64,000 bases of DNA from Telmatactis stephensoni (lineage: Eukaryota; Cnidaria; Anthozoa; Actiniaria; Isophelliidae). A model generated the notes under the pieces. That model was not told the DNA's origin, made no database searches, and saw only the letters and a program-made list of their open reading frames with translations. The stretch covers positions 1 to 64,000 of the forward strand of contig JALIZF010001828.1 in assembly GCA_029948255.1 (NCBI GenBank), given 5' to 3'. This document shows positions 29,101 to 44,500 of this stretch, piece by piece. The translations under genes and the position numbers were made by a program. Each line of letters begins with the position of its first letter. The stretch's first letter is position 1.

Positions 29101-32100
29101 TCTAGTTTAGTGTGAACTTTTTGTATCATCAAAATGTTCTTTACAACCTTTTTGTAGTTTAGTCTTACCACCGTGTGTATAATTACGCGTCCAGCCTTAA
29201 GTCTTGATTGGGATTTGGTCAATAGGCTACCGGAAAGCCAGCAAAGTGTACAGACATCGTATAGAAAACTCCGCCGGCTCTGTCTGGATTTTTGGCAGCC
29301 TATTGACCAAAATCCCAATCGAGACTTATGTCTGGCTGGACGCGTAATTATGCACACGGTGGTAATGTATTATCAAAAAAATTTTCCAACCTTTTACTTT
29401 TCTTTCAGAAACCCAACAATGCTCTTGTTCCCTTCTAATAAACCAGTCACACAGACCACTGGAAAAAGTACATTCTGTTACTTTCACAGCTGAAATATAG
29501 AAGATTAATGCATTAAAATTGGAAAAATAATAATTAAGCAACAATTTGAGAAAAATAATAAAACATGAAAGTAACAAAAACCACAACAACAAAAACGAAA
29601 AAAGTACAACATCAAACGATTAACTGACAAACAAAATCAACAAACAAACAATCAGTACTAACAAAACATCACACTGCATCCATTGAAGCTACGAGAACTT
29701 ACCTAGAATGTTTAGAGTTCCAACTGTTTTAGAAAGCTTAATCCCATTTTTAGGAAAATCGTATGCAATCTAAAGCCAAACAAAAGTATTTTACTCATAA
29801 TATTTAATGTGAAATCTTATTTGACATAAGTGATTTTCTAAAGCTACATGTACATTTATTAAGTTAGTAAAAACATAACTATACTAACACCAACTATGCA
29901 ACAACAATAAATAATAAAATAATAAAAATCAGTATAAAAGATGTCAAAATAACAAAGATATAAGCCTTATTAATAACAAAATGTCATTAACTATTTAAGA
30001 TTCATACAATTTATCATTCATAAACTTCAAGAGCTTCTCTCGTTTCATATTTCATCTATAGAATGTATATACTATAGTAATACAATGTTTTTCGAGAAGA
30101 ATACCGTGGAATATCCTATCACAAAGACGTCTATCGATTCATTACCGTACACGAAGCAAAACCATGACATATATCATAACGTGCAAACCAGTTTTAAAAC
30201 TTTCTTTTTTTTTGTTATTTCAGCAAATACCGACTTTATTCTAGTCCTATAGGGTATGGATCCGAAACAAATAACGTAGTTCACAAATCTTCATTTCACC
30301 TTTCACAAATAATATACATTAAGTGAGTGAACAGAGCAAAGCAGCAAACAAAGAGTTTACTACCCTTTCGGTACACCAAGACATGCCCGAAAACTCTAAA
30401 ACTTTTGATACGTAGCTAGCTGCATTATAATGATCGATTGTTTGGGAATTGAAAAAGCACCATTTGGACATCTGAACTGCATGCAACCTACCTTTAAGGT
30501 GTGCCTGCCTAAACGAAAATATTCTTCGAAAGTAAAGTTGACTGAGCTGCAAGACATGTTCGAGAAGATAGATAACAATGCTTTTGTTTTGTCTTCATAC
30601 AGATATAATGGACAGTTTGTGCAGCTATGGCCTTCGCAGCAATATCGAAACGTTCCTGTTAAAAAAATATTATTGTTGATAAATTTGATGATTTCCTAAT
30701 ACGTTATACATAATTATATGATAGAATTTTTCGAGCGCGCAATCTGATTGGTCAATTAGCCATACTTTATCGGAGTACAGATAACAAAAGTGACGTCACA
30801 ATATCTGTTGTGAGTTTTTTGCGACTACGACGAAACATAGATAGATAGATTGATTGATTGAACGACAGACCTATACTCGTGCCGGCCTACGGCCTGGGCA
30901 CGAGTAATAACCAAAAAACTTCATAAACACCAGAAAATCCATCTCTTAATTGCGCAATCCCTCGCGACCAAGTCAAAAAAAAGTCTGGTAAAATTCCCGC
31001 CATTTTCTGTTAGCAGACGCGCGCGTTTGTACACCCGAACGGCGGGAAAAGGTAATGTGATGAAAGGAAAGCAAACCTCTTTGCTTTTAAGTTGATTTTT
31101 ACGCAAACAACACGAAAAAAAGACAGCAAATAAATGTTGGTTTCAAGGCAAAGCTGACGTCTTCTTTAAACTGGAACCAAATATTTTGGAGCTGTAAAAT
31201 ACAATTTTTGAGCTTTAGTTTTCGGCTGAGTATTTTGGATGTGTGTCGAGGACAAAGCAAGGATGTACTTAAATCTGAGTCTGAGACTCTTTCAATATTT
31301 CTATGATTTTTGGAAACAAAGATTTGAACTCAACATTGCTGTGGAAGACGACGACCAGAAGTTTCTTTACCGTTCAGAACCATTTTCTACCGGATAAATA
31401 AGCTTGCGTCTCGCAAATTTCAAGCTATGGTTTGGACTTAAACAAATATTGGGATAATGATGTCCAGCAAGATAGATTTTGGGAAAATCTAATCACCTGT
31501 TCAAAATATTGAGGTAACTTGATGAATTTTGTAGAATAAAACACTATGTTTATTTACAGAAGAACATGTTTTTGCATAATTTTGTTGATTTGTGGAAAGA
31601 GGGGGGAATGTTTTCCTAATTTTGATAATTCAGTTTTAAGCTTTATACTTTCTTTGCTCGTAAAATTTTATTATATAAAGCAAATAGATTAGGCAGAGCT
31701 ATGTTCTGTACTCTGACTGAAGACGACTGTAGCTGTAGAACACGAAAATAGTTATAGAAATCACGAGCCGTAATCAGTTTATGCCCAAATGTCTTTTTTG
31801 TACTTACCGGTGATTTTTCCAACTGACCCAACTTGTGTAGTAACATTGTTATTAATGCCAAAATCGATGGAAAAGGTGCGATTACCTACCACAAAAATAA
31901 AAAAAAAGTGTTAAATGTAATGTTATTTAGTTATTATCCCATAGAACTGAGTTTTAGTTGCAGTGTTCCCATTTAATTTGCAGATTGCGTCCAAATTGGA
32001 AAATGATTGAATATTTCAAGGAATTCTCAAGACTGGATATCCACATGCATCGATCATCTAAAAAACGGAAGTTCCAAAATGTTCTAATGTTGCCTATTGA

Positions 32101-34463
32101 TAGCTTATAGTAAGATAAGAAATGCCGTCGGTGGGGTTTGTTTGTAGGAATCTTTTTTCTTGTTCAGAAATATAGATCCAGTCAGTAATAGATTGTCCCA
32201 AATTTTCCCAAAATTGCCCATCTTTGCCCGTGTGTGCAAAGCCTACTTGGGTTCTCCGGCTTTTACACCACATGTTCATATCTGATGAATAATTTACCAA
32301 CAAGTGTTGTGTGCAGTAGGTTCTTTGGTATAGGACGTTTGAGATTTCCACCGATTTTCAGCCTGATCCCAACACTCAGGTGTTCATGTCCTTTTCTTGC
32401 TATCATATACGCTTGGAGATGGTAGAAGAGACATTTATGAAGAAATACTGGGTTTGATCTAAATGGCGTTGGAAGACACGAGAGAAATGATTAAGATACT
32501 ATCTAACCGTATTTTTTCCCGTATTTTCCCCCTCTTCGGTTAGATATTTGCCCTATCTGATCCGACCGTCATCATTGGGAGTGCCGGAGTTTATTGGCAG
32601 ATTTGAGATAAGTTCCCTCTCCAAGCAAGGATATGAAGGACGGATCAGAAAAGTCAAAACTCAAAAGTCAAAAATCTTTTGGGACATTTCGATTACATCT
32701 TAGTTACCAGGACGTCGTTAATGAGGTCACGATTTAGTGACTCAGCTGTTTCAGTGAGATTCAAAAGTAGTTTTTTTGAATATTTTTTGTGGTTTCAAAG
32801 GTAAGTATATCCGGCCATTCTGCGCGACGTCATTTTCGTTAATGAAAATAATGTTGGAACATGTATATTTCAAAAAAAGATGAATAGGAAAAAGCCCGTC
32901 ACACTTTTTGAAAAATCGTTGGAAATTACAAGCATGTATTTAAAGTTATCAGGTTACAGCTCAGTATGGTTAACAATTTGTAAGTTATAAAAACATATAA
33001 AAGTTATTCCTTGTTTCATAAGCTTTAAAAAGGCATATAGGTTTGCACGTGTTTCTATGCTTTTCTATAAATACCCAACAACAAATAATTATAAAGACGA
33101 ATTCAAGATTTACAAAATGGACCCAAGAAACTGTTTAGTGGCCTTATATGGCCAATTAATTCACCTTTCCCATTTGTTTACTTCATTGCCCTTTGATGTC
33201 ACAACTACTTTTCTTTCTGTTTGTGGGGGAGAAATGATCTCTGCTACTGGTCTGTACAAAAGGTCGCATTCATCTTTGCAGGAAATGTCAAACAAGTAGT
33301 CTCCGCTTTCTGGAATCTGAAATACAGAATTGATATAGACACTTTTCACAAAGCTAGTAATCATATGTAGATGCACATTCTATCTATCACTCGGCCTCAC
33401 TTTGACTCAACAAAATAATACCTTCATCATATGATGGTGCTTTTGTTTTATTGAATCAAAGAGGGGATTGTCAGACATCTGCACGTGATTAGTAGTTTTG
33501 TGTTTGTAATGTACGTCTATTGGATCCTTTTCCATATTTATTTTTAGATTACTGCCACTAAACTGTAAAAAAGCAGTTAGAGAAATAAAGTAAAACAGCC
33601 ATTGATAAATGTACTTTTAGTTGGTATGTAAAGCATCGCAAACAATAATTAAGTATTTCAATTCAGAATAGCTATGTAATTCTATTGTTGTTCGATTACG
33701 TGTTGCATGGAGTGCGGCAATACAGTGGTACTTTAAGATGCTCATTTTCTACTTAATTCTCCACTCAAGCCCGCGGACTCGTATCTTGTGTTTAGTTTAC
33801 CAGTTCAACATGTTCGAAGAAGAACATCATATGTCTAAGGTTCACGAGGTCTTCTCATCAATCCAAAAGAAAAACTTATCATGGTCAGGATTAAGCTACT
33901 CTAAACCCCGTTTCTGCTGGTGACGTTTGTGCTTTGTTTAAGAATTACTTAGAAGATATATTAGAAGAAAAAAACAAAGGTTTCGAGGAAATAAAAAAAT
34001 TGAAAAGCAGGTCTCTCGGTCAGCAAGGAAAACCAGTGCCAGTTTGAGCTTAACGCCAAGCTGGACAAGATTAAAGAAGAAAACACTGGTGCAAGTCGTT
34101 CTATTGACAGGTTGAGAGAAATTATAAAGAAAGAGGCAAGGATGAAAAGTCGCGGGAAAAATCTAAGGAGGCAAGCCGAGGAACGTAAAGATTCATGTTT
34201 TGAGATTAATCCTCGTGCACGTCTATTCATTTGTTTGCACATTATTCTACTTTATTATTCTCACTGTGTGTCTGGGTCCGCAGCGAACTTATCATATGAC
34301 CCGTGTAGTATGTCTGCCTGACTTCGGGACAGGACAGAAAAACGCTAGACGATCTCTCATTATAAGGACACTTGTTGGTAAATAAGCTCAATATTTGTAT
34401 ACAAGCCGTTTAAGGGTCAAAAACAGCAGCAGATTTGTCCTTTTTTTGTTTTGTTTTGTTTTG

Positions 34464-34500
<37 letters not shown>

Positions 34501-35490
34501 CTTTGCTTTGCTTTGCTTTGCTTTGCTTTGCTTTGCTTTGCTTTGCTTTGCTTTGCTTTGCTTTGCTTTGCTTTGCTTTGCTTTGCTTTGCTTTGCTTTG
34601 CTTTGCTTTGCTTTGCTTTGCTTTGCTTTGCTTTGCTTTGCTTTGCTTTGCTTTGCTTTGCTTTGCTTTGCTTTGCTTTGCTTTGCTTTGCTTTGCTTTG
34701 CTTTGCTTTGCTTTGCTTTGCTTTGCTTTGCTTTGCTTTGCTTTGCTTTGCTTTGCTTTGCTTTGCTTTGCTTTGCTTTGCTTTGCTTTGCTTTGCTTTG
34801 CTTTGCTTTGCTTTGCTTTGCTTTGCTTTGCTTTGCTTTGCTTTGCTTTGCTTTGCTTTGCTTTGCTTTGCTTTGCTTTGCTTTGCTTTGCTTTGCTTTG
34901 CTTTGCTTTGCTTTGCTTTGCTTTGCTTTGCTTTGCTTTGCTTTGCTTTGCTTTGCTTTGCTTTGCTTTGCTTTGCTTTGCTTTGCTTTGCTTTGCTTTG
35001 CTTTGCTTTGCTTTGCTTTGCTTTGCTTTGCTTTGCTTTGCTTTGCTTTGCTTTGCTTTGCTTTGCTTTGCTTTGCTTTGCTTTGCTTTGCTTTGCTTTG
35101 TTGTGTTGTGTTGTGTTGTGTTGTGTTGTGTTGTGTTGTGTTGTGTTGTGTTGTGTTTTGTTGTTCCGTCGTCTGACTTGTAGTTTAAAATTTTAGAATT
35201 TTAGTTGAATGAGAATGTTATATTGCAGTTACACATTGAATAGACTAATAAGCAGCCATTACACTTCAAAAGAAAGTATAAGAGATAGGAATATACATGT
35301 AGGACGCCCGTTTCGACAACGTCATGTCTTCATTCTCAACATTCTCAGCAAGTCTATCTAACAATCAGAAATGAGAAAAATAGCAACAGTAAAGCCGGGT
35401 CAAACGTAGGGTCAAACTGATTCAATTGTTTTGTTTGGGGATTTTAACTCACTCACTCACTCATTCACTCACTCACTCACTCACTAATCA

Positions 35491-35575
<85 letters not shown>

Positions 35576-38500
35576 CGCCTAGAGTTGTTCTGTATAGGCG
35601 CTATATAAATCATCATCATCATCATCATCATCATTATAATTATTATTATTATCATTATCACTATTTTTTAATTGAATTAATCAATACATTTTCATCAAAA
35701 TAACAGAAATGGTGTGTTCCGTTTGTTTGATCATGAAGACTAAAATATTTAAGGATATAACTAAATCTACTAAAAGATCTACTAAAACAAGTCTAAAACA
35801 TTTGTAAAATCAAGCTACGGTATGGTATGTTTGCACTTACCTGAAGGAACGCTGACAACCGCTGTCCATAGTCATCAAGGACATCCTGTGGTGCCTCAAA
35901 GGTGTTTATAACGTGTGAGAGAATTGGTAAGTTCGTTAATGCAATTACTTTGACACTTCTTAGGTTATTTGTAATTGGTGTTTTAAGACTTGTTAGGCTG
36001 TTTTCGTCCTGTTGCCATACGTCACGTATAACACCACGATAATCTAAATCTATAAAAACAAAAACTCTCACACACAAAAAACATACAAACATTTTTTTTT
36101 CATTTTCATCCAGCTGAGTTGAATGCATTCCCCGAAAAGGATTATGGGTCAGCTATTTTGGTTAGCATTTCCTAATCTGATTTGAGAAAGTGAAATCGTT
36201 CGTGGTTTTCATCAAAAAAAAAACATTTTGTGATATTTCCAGTTGAAAACCTATTTTTGTATATCAATATCAACTAATGGTACATCATGCCCATGTTGCA
36301 GCATAAGGAAAAGTCCTAAACACAAGCATTTATCCATTTTGAACTTAACTCAGTTCGCTGAAATTAAACTCTACGGTAAGACCAGCTTCCATACAAATAA
36401 ACGATTTATAAATCATCTCTTTAGAAATAACATCGCCAAAAATAAGACCTTATTTCTACATAATGAGTTTTCTTTTCGTTACCTTGAAACACTGACTAGA
36501 TTTTCTCCAAAAGGGTCTGCTTGATGCATGCCCGGGGGGGGGGACTCCCATATATAAGAGGACGGGGATGCTCGTCGGAAATTTTGAACATGACCCCTAA
36601 AAGGTACCTGAGTGGGAGTGGCAACAATTCATTTCTACCCCTAAAAGGTACCAATTCAAAAACAATAATAAAGAATTAAAGTAATGAAACACTTTGTTAT
36701 CGATGTGCTTTGAAGATTCAATTCAGATCATCGAAATCGTCCCTTTCATGCTTATTTTAGGTAGTTTATTTACTCCAAAACAGTCCCTAAAAGGTACCAT
36801 CTATGTCTCTGGTAGTCCACTTAAGTCTGAGACACCCTAAAAGGTACCAGATGGCAGATTTTGACCCCTAAAAGGTACGACGAGCATCCCCGTCCATTTA
36901 CGATCGGAGTCCCCCCCCCCCCCCCCCCCCCGGGATGCATGCTCCGACTCTCGTAAAAACGCAGGAATCAGCCAAGAGAAAACGTCGCTTACATCCTTGG
37001 AAACGCTTAGAATTTCTCAAGATGATGATCAGTAGTTTTGATAGCCATTTCTTTGTTTGAAATTGTGGACTTCAAGTGCCTCAGATTCACATTTATAGTA
37101 AATTTCTGCTCAAGACTCTCCTCGGCTCGCCAACCACAAACATCCACAGTCACAAGCTCAATGTTGTTTACTCCTCCTAACTCCTCCAAAACTTTGGTTT
37201 TCCATTCAAAGAGAACATCATATTAGCAAAAAGATCGGCAAATTGAAGCAATGATGTAATTTTCTATCGTACTTCTTTACGTTTAGTTGGAAACAAACTC
37301 ACAAGTTGAAGGACTTTGGCTGTCGCTTTGTCAAAATAAATGCTTTTTCCCGCCACTCGGCAGCGCGTCCGCTAACAGAAAAGGCGCGAAATTCTCATAT
37401 TTTTTTTATTTGACTATGTCTTCTATAATAGCAAAATGGTTTTACAACATTCTAGAAAATGAGGCATTCTTATTTTATCCATTAATCCATTATTATCTTG
37501 GTAGTTTTGAAGTATAGTACAAAGAAATGCTAATCAAAATAGCATTTCAAATCCTCGATTCTGATTGGTTGACCTTGGGATTGTTGCGAAGGTCAACTCA
37601 GCTGGATTTTACTCCCCCTCCCATCTCCCATCAACTCTCACAAAACACTCTATATATTTTAACGATCACATTTATACAAATACTTTAATTTTACAGAAAA
37701 GGTTAATAAACAGTAAAGTGTTATTTTATTACCAAACATACCAACAGGAAAAACTTGGACTTCACATATTTCTAAAGTAGCGTTTCCTTCAAATCTTGTT
37801 ATTTTTAAATGAGATGCACGATTACGAAGCAGACATTGATATTCTGTCACTGGGCTCTCTTTTGGATTGTCTTGTACAGGCCATGATAAACGGCAGTTTG
37901 TTGTTTGGTCGTGTATATCAGTTGCCATTACGCTTAGAGGAGTTTGCTGCCTACAGCAGTCCTTACCTTCAGTAATGACTACCTTTCCTATAAACAGTTT
38001 GTCCTTGAGTGATAGTTTGAGAAAAGGGTTGCTTCCCTAAATGTAAAATAGGTGAAAATTTATTTCCTTTATTAATTATTTAGTAAAAAGCAATATTATA
38101 ATATTTTACCTTTTGACTATAAAAGCACGTTTCTAATATTCCATCGACAGCAAGAGATGAGCTTAATCCGTCTGCTTTGCTTGAAGAAGAGGTATTACAT
38201 TTGAAGGCTTTGTTCACTGATAAAAATATATTTATATGAATAAGAAAACGTAACTATTCCTTTCATGAAAATGGATGTGCGTTAGTGAATTGATACCCTA
38301 GTTCAATTGCGGCTTGCTGGTCCGATGGTATGTGTTCGAGACTCTGTAAGTCGTCCAAGCGCGCGCTTACATTTTTAATATGTATGGCGGCTGTTTGAAC
38401 GAAAGGAAGGACTACTCCGGGCCCTATAAAGTCGCTAAAGTTTGTCTTCTTGTTCTTTTTCTTGTTCTTTTTAACCTCAACGTAGCTTTGTGGTGAGTTT

Positions 38501-41500
38501 TGACACTTTTTACTTCAGTTTTTGCGTATTTCCAATTAAAACATACAAAGTTTTATCGCTTGATAGTTTTGATAACAGCAAACTAAGAAATATTTGTTTT
38601 ACAAAAGAAAAATGATCTCGATTTTATAGCTATTTTAATTTCATTATTGTGTCTCATTGCTTCAACCAGTAAGTACGTAAGGCATTTGAGCTTTCATGAG
38701 CTATGATGATTGGCTGGGCGCGTATTTCTAAAGTTAGCTCACTTGAAGAAGTAAAGTGTAATGGGGGACTTGCACTAACATGTCACGTGACCCTATCTCC
38801 CCCGGCTAAATCAGTAGGCACCGTCCACTGAAATGAATGCCAGAAAGGACAGTAAATTTAAGATTAGGTATTTTCTTAAGATTCATTTGGAAAAACGCAT
38901 TGGATGGCAAGCTCGTGCCATCCAACGCCTTTTTCCAAACGAATCTCAAGAAATATGTAATCTTGAATTTGCTGTAATTCTGTCCGTTATTGATCTTATA
39001 AACTTCATTTTCGACGGTGCTGCTTGATTTTAATGAGATATGGTCACGTGACCTGGCTTATAAACAGATAGACACTCCTAGGTAGGCCTTTCTGGTGGAT
39101 CGTATCGAAAATGATACTGAAAAAAGCCTCCAGCTTCTAGTAGTTGGAAAAACCTTCATGTTTCCTTCCACTTACATTTTTGTTTCGTGCACACTCCTCC
39201 AACGTTAGCGCCATCATATTTCTTGTTTACCAATTTAGATAAAGACAAGTCCAACAAAACTTCATCCACTACCGCTTGTACGGGGTAGCCTTTGGCCCAC
39301 ATTCTATTTTTCACAGCTACTCTGCCATTAGATCCCAGCCATCTGTCTTTAGCATGAAGCCCAATATGATACTTTGTCAGGTTTTGACGATCAAGATACA
39401 TAGATAATCTTTTTTGGACATATTTCCTGGCAATTTTTGCTAGGCTAGCATTAATAGATGTGCAGTTCTGCACAGCTGAATGGTGGTCTACCTTTGTTGG
39501 TCTTATGAGAAAGCAACGACTTCCTAGAGGGACAAATCTTGGAGGGCACCCTAAAGCAAAACAGAAAAAAGAAAAAAGAAATATCGATAATATATAGTTT
39601 ATAATGCCTAGCTCCAACACAGGGACACAAAAAATGATATGAATGTTCATTGTAACGGCAGTGGTATAAAAATGAATGAATTTTATAACAGTTTTAACCG
39701 ACTGAAAACGTTATAAAGGAGCATTCATTTTTTAGGAGGGGGGGGGGGGGAGCGGAGGAATTGAGGGGTGGGCAAAAAGAAATTTACTCTATGAAAGGGG
39801 GTGGGTCATGTTTTTCTGAAAGTTAAACCAGGTCAAGGGACCCTATTTTCATATTTGGAAGTGGGGTGGGTCATTAATATAGTTCAATTCCTTACTGTGG
39901 GGGCTTGCATTTTTTTGTAAAAGATGAATGCTCCCTAATGCCTTTAAATACGTCTTCCAACATGTCTTCTAATACGGGCATTTGAAAGAAATATTGTTTC
40001 ACAGTGAGTTTTTGCGGTTTTGACCGTTAATGTTTTTGACGGTCAACATATCTTTTATTTGACGTTCGACGGCTAAAATTAAGGCCGTTTGACGGTTGAC
40101 GGTTAACCCTATTGAGACCCTCCACCTCCAGTTAGCACTTGGTATAGCCTCTGGCCCAAATTCGATTTTTTACCACTACTCTGGAAAGAACAAGAATAAA
40201 AGAGCTAGAGCAAGGGCAATAATAATAGCAAAAAATAACCTGATTTAGTATCCCGTTGTATTTCGTTTATTTCACTGGTGTTAAGAGCAACATCATAAAT
40301 ACGCAGGTCCGAGATCCTACCACGAAAGTATTGAAATTTGTCCTTGAAGGACGTTCCAATACGAATGCTGGAATCCGTTACGATGCTTTTATGATTACCA
40401 ATTTTTTCTGACTTGGTGTTGTTCTCAATCCATAGCTTTGCCATTCCGGTCTTGAAATCATAAGAACAGCCAACATAATTCCACGTGGAATGCCTTAGAC
40501 CAGAAAGTTCTATGACGTGTGGGTCGTAATCTTTGAATACGAAGTGCGCCGTGAGGACGTTTGTGTCAGATACGCCAAATTCCAAACCATTTTCGTAGCT
40601 TACTATTGATCCAAAGTTTCCTTCTACAAAAACCCACGCCGTTATAGTTATTGAAATACTAATATCGAGGTATCCAGTATTGTTCACAAAAACAAAGCTA
40701 GTTGGTGTACCGGCAAAGAAGTATGATCCATTTTCTTTACCTCCAGGTCCTTTAGTGGGAAAAACATTATTTCTCTTTGCAACCGGGAAAGGATCAGGAC
40801 TTGCTTCATTCGTGCCACTGGCGGCATTCAGAGGATAAATGGCCACTGGATACGGGGAATCTATAGACATTAACAGACTTTAGACATTAAGACACAGTGA
40901 TGCCTGTCGAGCTGAACATAAAATTCAACGTTATCAACGACAAATCAGTTCCCCTTTGTTATACAGAAAACGTTCGTTAATTGTTCGTTGTCAGTGTGTT
41001 CAGTTTAGTATCAACAACTAGTACTTCTTTCCAGTGTGTGAATTTGTCATTGAAAATCATAATGGTAATAATGGAAAGTCCTCAATTGTTTAATTTACGA
41101 AATGCTTTACATTTAACAGAATCATCCACGCTTAAATGTTCACTCTAACTCTAGTTCTCGCCAAACTCTCACTGGAAAAAAATGATCAATTTCCATATTA
41201 TGTAAAAATCGTGTAAAAATCATGTAAAGATACCGTAAATTTCAATTTACATGATTGTTCCACATTTACATGGTTTTGGGATTAATTTTTGAGGGTATTT
41301 TTACAGGATCAGGAAGATCCTGTACAAATCCTGTACAAATCCTGTACAAAAACGAGATCTCACAAAGATAATGGAAAAATCGTGTAAAAACAATGTAAAT
41401 GATCATGTAAATTTGATCAACAAAACCCTGTAAAATTTCTGTAAATGTTATAGACAAACCTTGTAAATTGAATATTACATGATTTTCTACATGGTTTTAC

Positions 41501-44500
41501 ATCTAAATTTGCATGATTTTTAAAGTATATTTACAGGCTTTTATTTTACACGATTTTTACACTATTTCTGTACTTGTGGCATCATCTGTAATAAATTTAC
41601 AAGGTCACTGAATCCATGTAAATGCTAATGGACATCAGTTTTACATGATCTTTTCTAGTCTACCAATTTCCATAGTATGTAAAATTCATGTAAATTAAAC
41701 CCTGCAAATGGGGGACAATCATGTAAATTGAAATTTACGGCATCTTTACATGATTTTGACACGATTTTGACATACTATGGAAATCGAACATTTTTCCCAG
41801 TGTATTTGTTTGGCACACTTAGGGTCAGTCATTTTTGTGTTTGTTTCCATGGCCATGCTGATTTAACTAAAATACATAGATAAGTATAATTATATAAATT
41901 GGATAGCAGTTTACCTTGAACTTTTTCACAAATAAACCCAAAGTTTTCTGTGCAGTTCACTTTCTCAAGCTTCCATTTGGTAGCCCCTTGTTTGAAGAAT
42001 GCTCCGCAGCGTTTTGGCTGATTTTTTTCAACTGATTTTTGGAACAACGACAACGCGGGTGAGTTATCTATCCACTGCCATTCAGTTTTTCTTTTATACC
42101 CGGTCATAACCATGGACATTGGCAAGTTTAGGTGCTTCAACAGTCCCAATATGGAACTCATTTCTTCATCAGATTTAAGTGTAGCTAAAACGCCATTCAA
42201 TCGGGCACACTTCTCGTTATACTGTTTCCACGTTTGGCCATGGCCACCAGAAACAAAAAGAAAGCACGAGTCTTTTTGAAGTTGCCAGCCAAGGCCACAT
42301 TCGGATGATTCTACAAAGTAATAGTTAAAAAACTTGCTCTTTCAGTTTATGTAGCTTGAATAGCGAGCGTTTTTGTTGTTGCTGTTGTTGATTGTTGTTT
42401 GTTTGTTTGTTCGCTTTTAATTGTTTTGTTTTGTATGTTTTATTTATTTATTTATTCATTCATTCATTCATTCATTCATTCATTCATTCATTCATTATTC
42501 ATTCATTCATTTCTTTCTTTCTTTCTTTCTTTATCTATTTGTTTGTTTACTTACTTGTTTATTTATTCTAAAACTGTTAACGTCTAAAACCTCTCTGGCA
42601 ATGGAATGATAGGTCAAAACATGCATAAATTGACTGGGAAGTCACAACTAGCAATTGCAGTTATTTGTAAATAAATGCTATTTATATGCAATAACAGATT
42701 CTGACGCACCCGTCAAGTCCAGTATTTGTGCTGTTTTGACTGCAAATGACTTAACAGCTGGTACACAACATTTCCTTCCAACGGCAAGGGACTGTCTAAG
42801 TTCAACCTCATGTGTTTTGTGAGTGAACAAATACAGCTCCTTCAGATTGTCCTTATCATCACTGTAAAAACAATCCAATGGGAAGTCGGCAAGATCAATT
42901 TTACTTGAAATCAGCTGATAGTCCATTGGATTGATGTACACACAGTATAACCTCCCTGCAGACTTATTTGGCGTTGTTTCTATTTGAATCTTCATGATTT
43001 TAGAAAATCCATCGATTTGAGTTGGTTGATGTCCTATCTTAACAATTCTGCCCCGGTTCCCTCTTTTTGATACGAAGTATGTAAGGATTTCTAGAAAAGA
43101 AAATAGTTAATTGATACATTTGAATATTTATGGCGCTCTCAGATTCTTCTGTCTTGATCTTTTTATTTATTTATTTTTTTTTTTTGAGAAATTTGTAAAA
43201 AATCCCACGTGATCATGCAAAGCCTCTGTTGCATTTTAAATATATTTGTTCAACTGAAAGCTATATATGTACCTTTATCCTCACAAAACGCCTCGGTAAA
43301 TATTATATTGTCTAATGCTGCACTACCATGACCAGATGTGTGTTGCTTTTGTCCTTCAACAACAAACTACAGGAAAAAAGTTATAGTGACGTATAGCAAC
43401 GATATTTCCAAGACGACGAAATAGGTAAGCCCACCCTTAAAAATGGCATGGCTAAAATGCCACACGGCATTAGCTGGTTGATCATCCCGCTATAAGCAAA
43501 CCCGCTAAGACCTATTGAGAGCCATTGATTTCCTATAGTAAATACTGGACGCCCAACTGGCAGTTGAGTCAACCCACAATGCAACTGACTAAAATGACAA
43601 AATTGGTGCTTCCTGTGGTGGTCGCTCACGATCTACTGACACAAAGGAGTAAAAACTACGACTTATGGAATTGGTCTAGATTTAAATTCTGAAAGACAAA
43701 GTCTCGAAATCCGTGTTTAATATTTTTTTAAACATTTATCTTTTGTGAGTAACCGCTACAGCCGACATTGTAAATACCATTGAAATGAAATTGAATGCTT
43801 ATGACTAGATTATGAAATATTTGCTATTGTCAAGCTGTTTTACCATAAATAGTTTAGTCACAGTTTACAGTCCAGGTTTTAAATTTCTCTCGAAATTACT
43901 TTTGCGGCGACTTTTGATGAATGATGAATAAAACGCTGGTGAGCATGATATGAATATTCCCTTGTGCTAATTATCTGCAGTTTGTTTCATGGGTTATTAA
44001 AAAAACACAACCTAATGTGAGCGCGCTGAATGCTCCAAATACATAAATCGGTTTACAACTGACTTCCTTTAATAACGTCAATCACATGATCGGTTTTGGT
44101 TTCTGTTTTATCGCCGATAGCAATGGTAATTGCAAGTACAAAGAAATGCCGCGACTTATTCATTCATTGGGCACTCAACAGCCCACGGAATGAGCGAATG
44201 ATTTTCATGATTAATCTCTCATTAATCATGCAACCACCCTACAAAGAAACACTTTATTTTAATATTTTCCTATACTGTGAGAGGGAGAGCGATGTGTAAA
44301 ATATCTTACCTGAAATATTGCACTGCTGTTGTAATACAGTTCTGCTGCATGCCAATTTTTGCCTCTGTTACCTGACTTCACCCATAGCAGTTTACTGCTT
44401 AAAGTTCTGAATTCTCTTGCATAGATGGCAAGTAGGATATTGGATTTACCATACATTAGATAGTTGAAGTGCAAACACCTCTTTCCAGCCATCCAGGGAC

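Noticed and set aside
32094..32351. 85-codon minus-strand frame (QFWENLGQSITDW...)
   Set aside because: Overlaps the real PA14 exon (32298-32458) in another frame and has no supported splice sites.
34395..35196. Three overlapping open frames of 240-262 codons (LCFAL repeats)
   Set aside because: Produced entirely by the CTTTG/TTTTG microsatellite; no non-repeat coding content.
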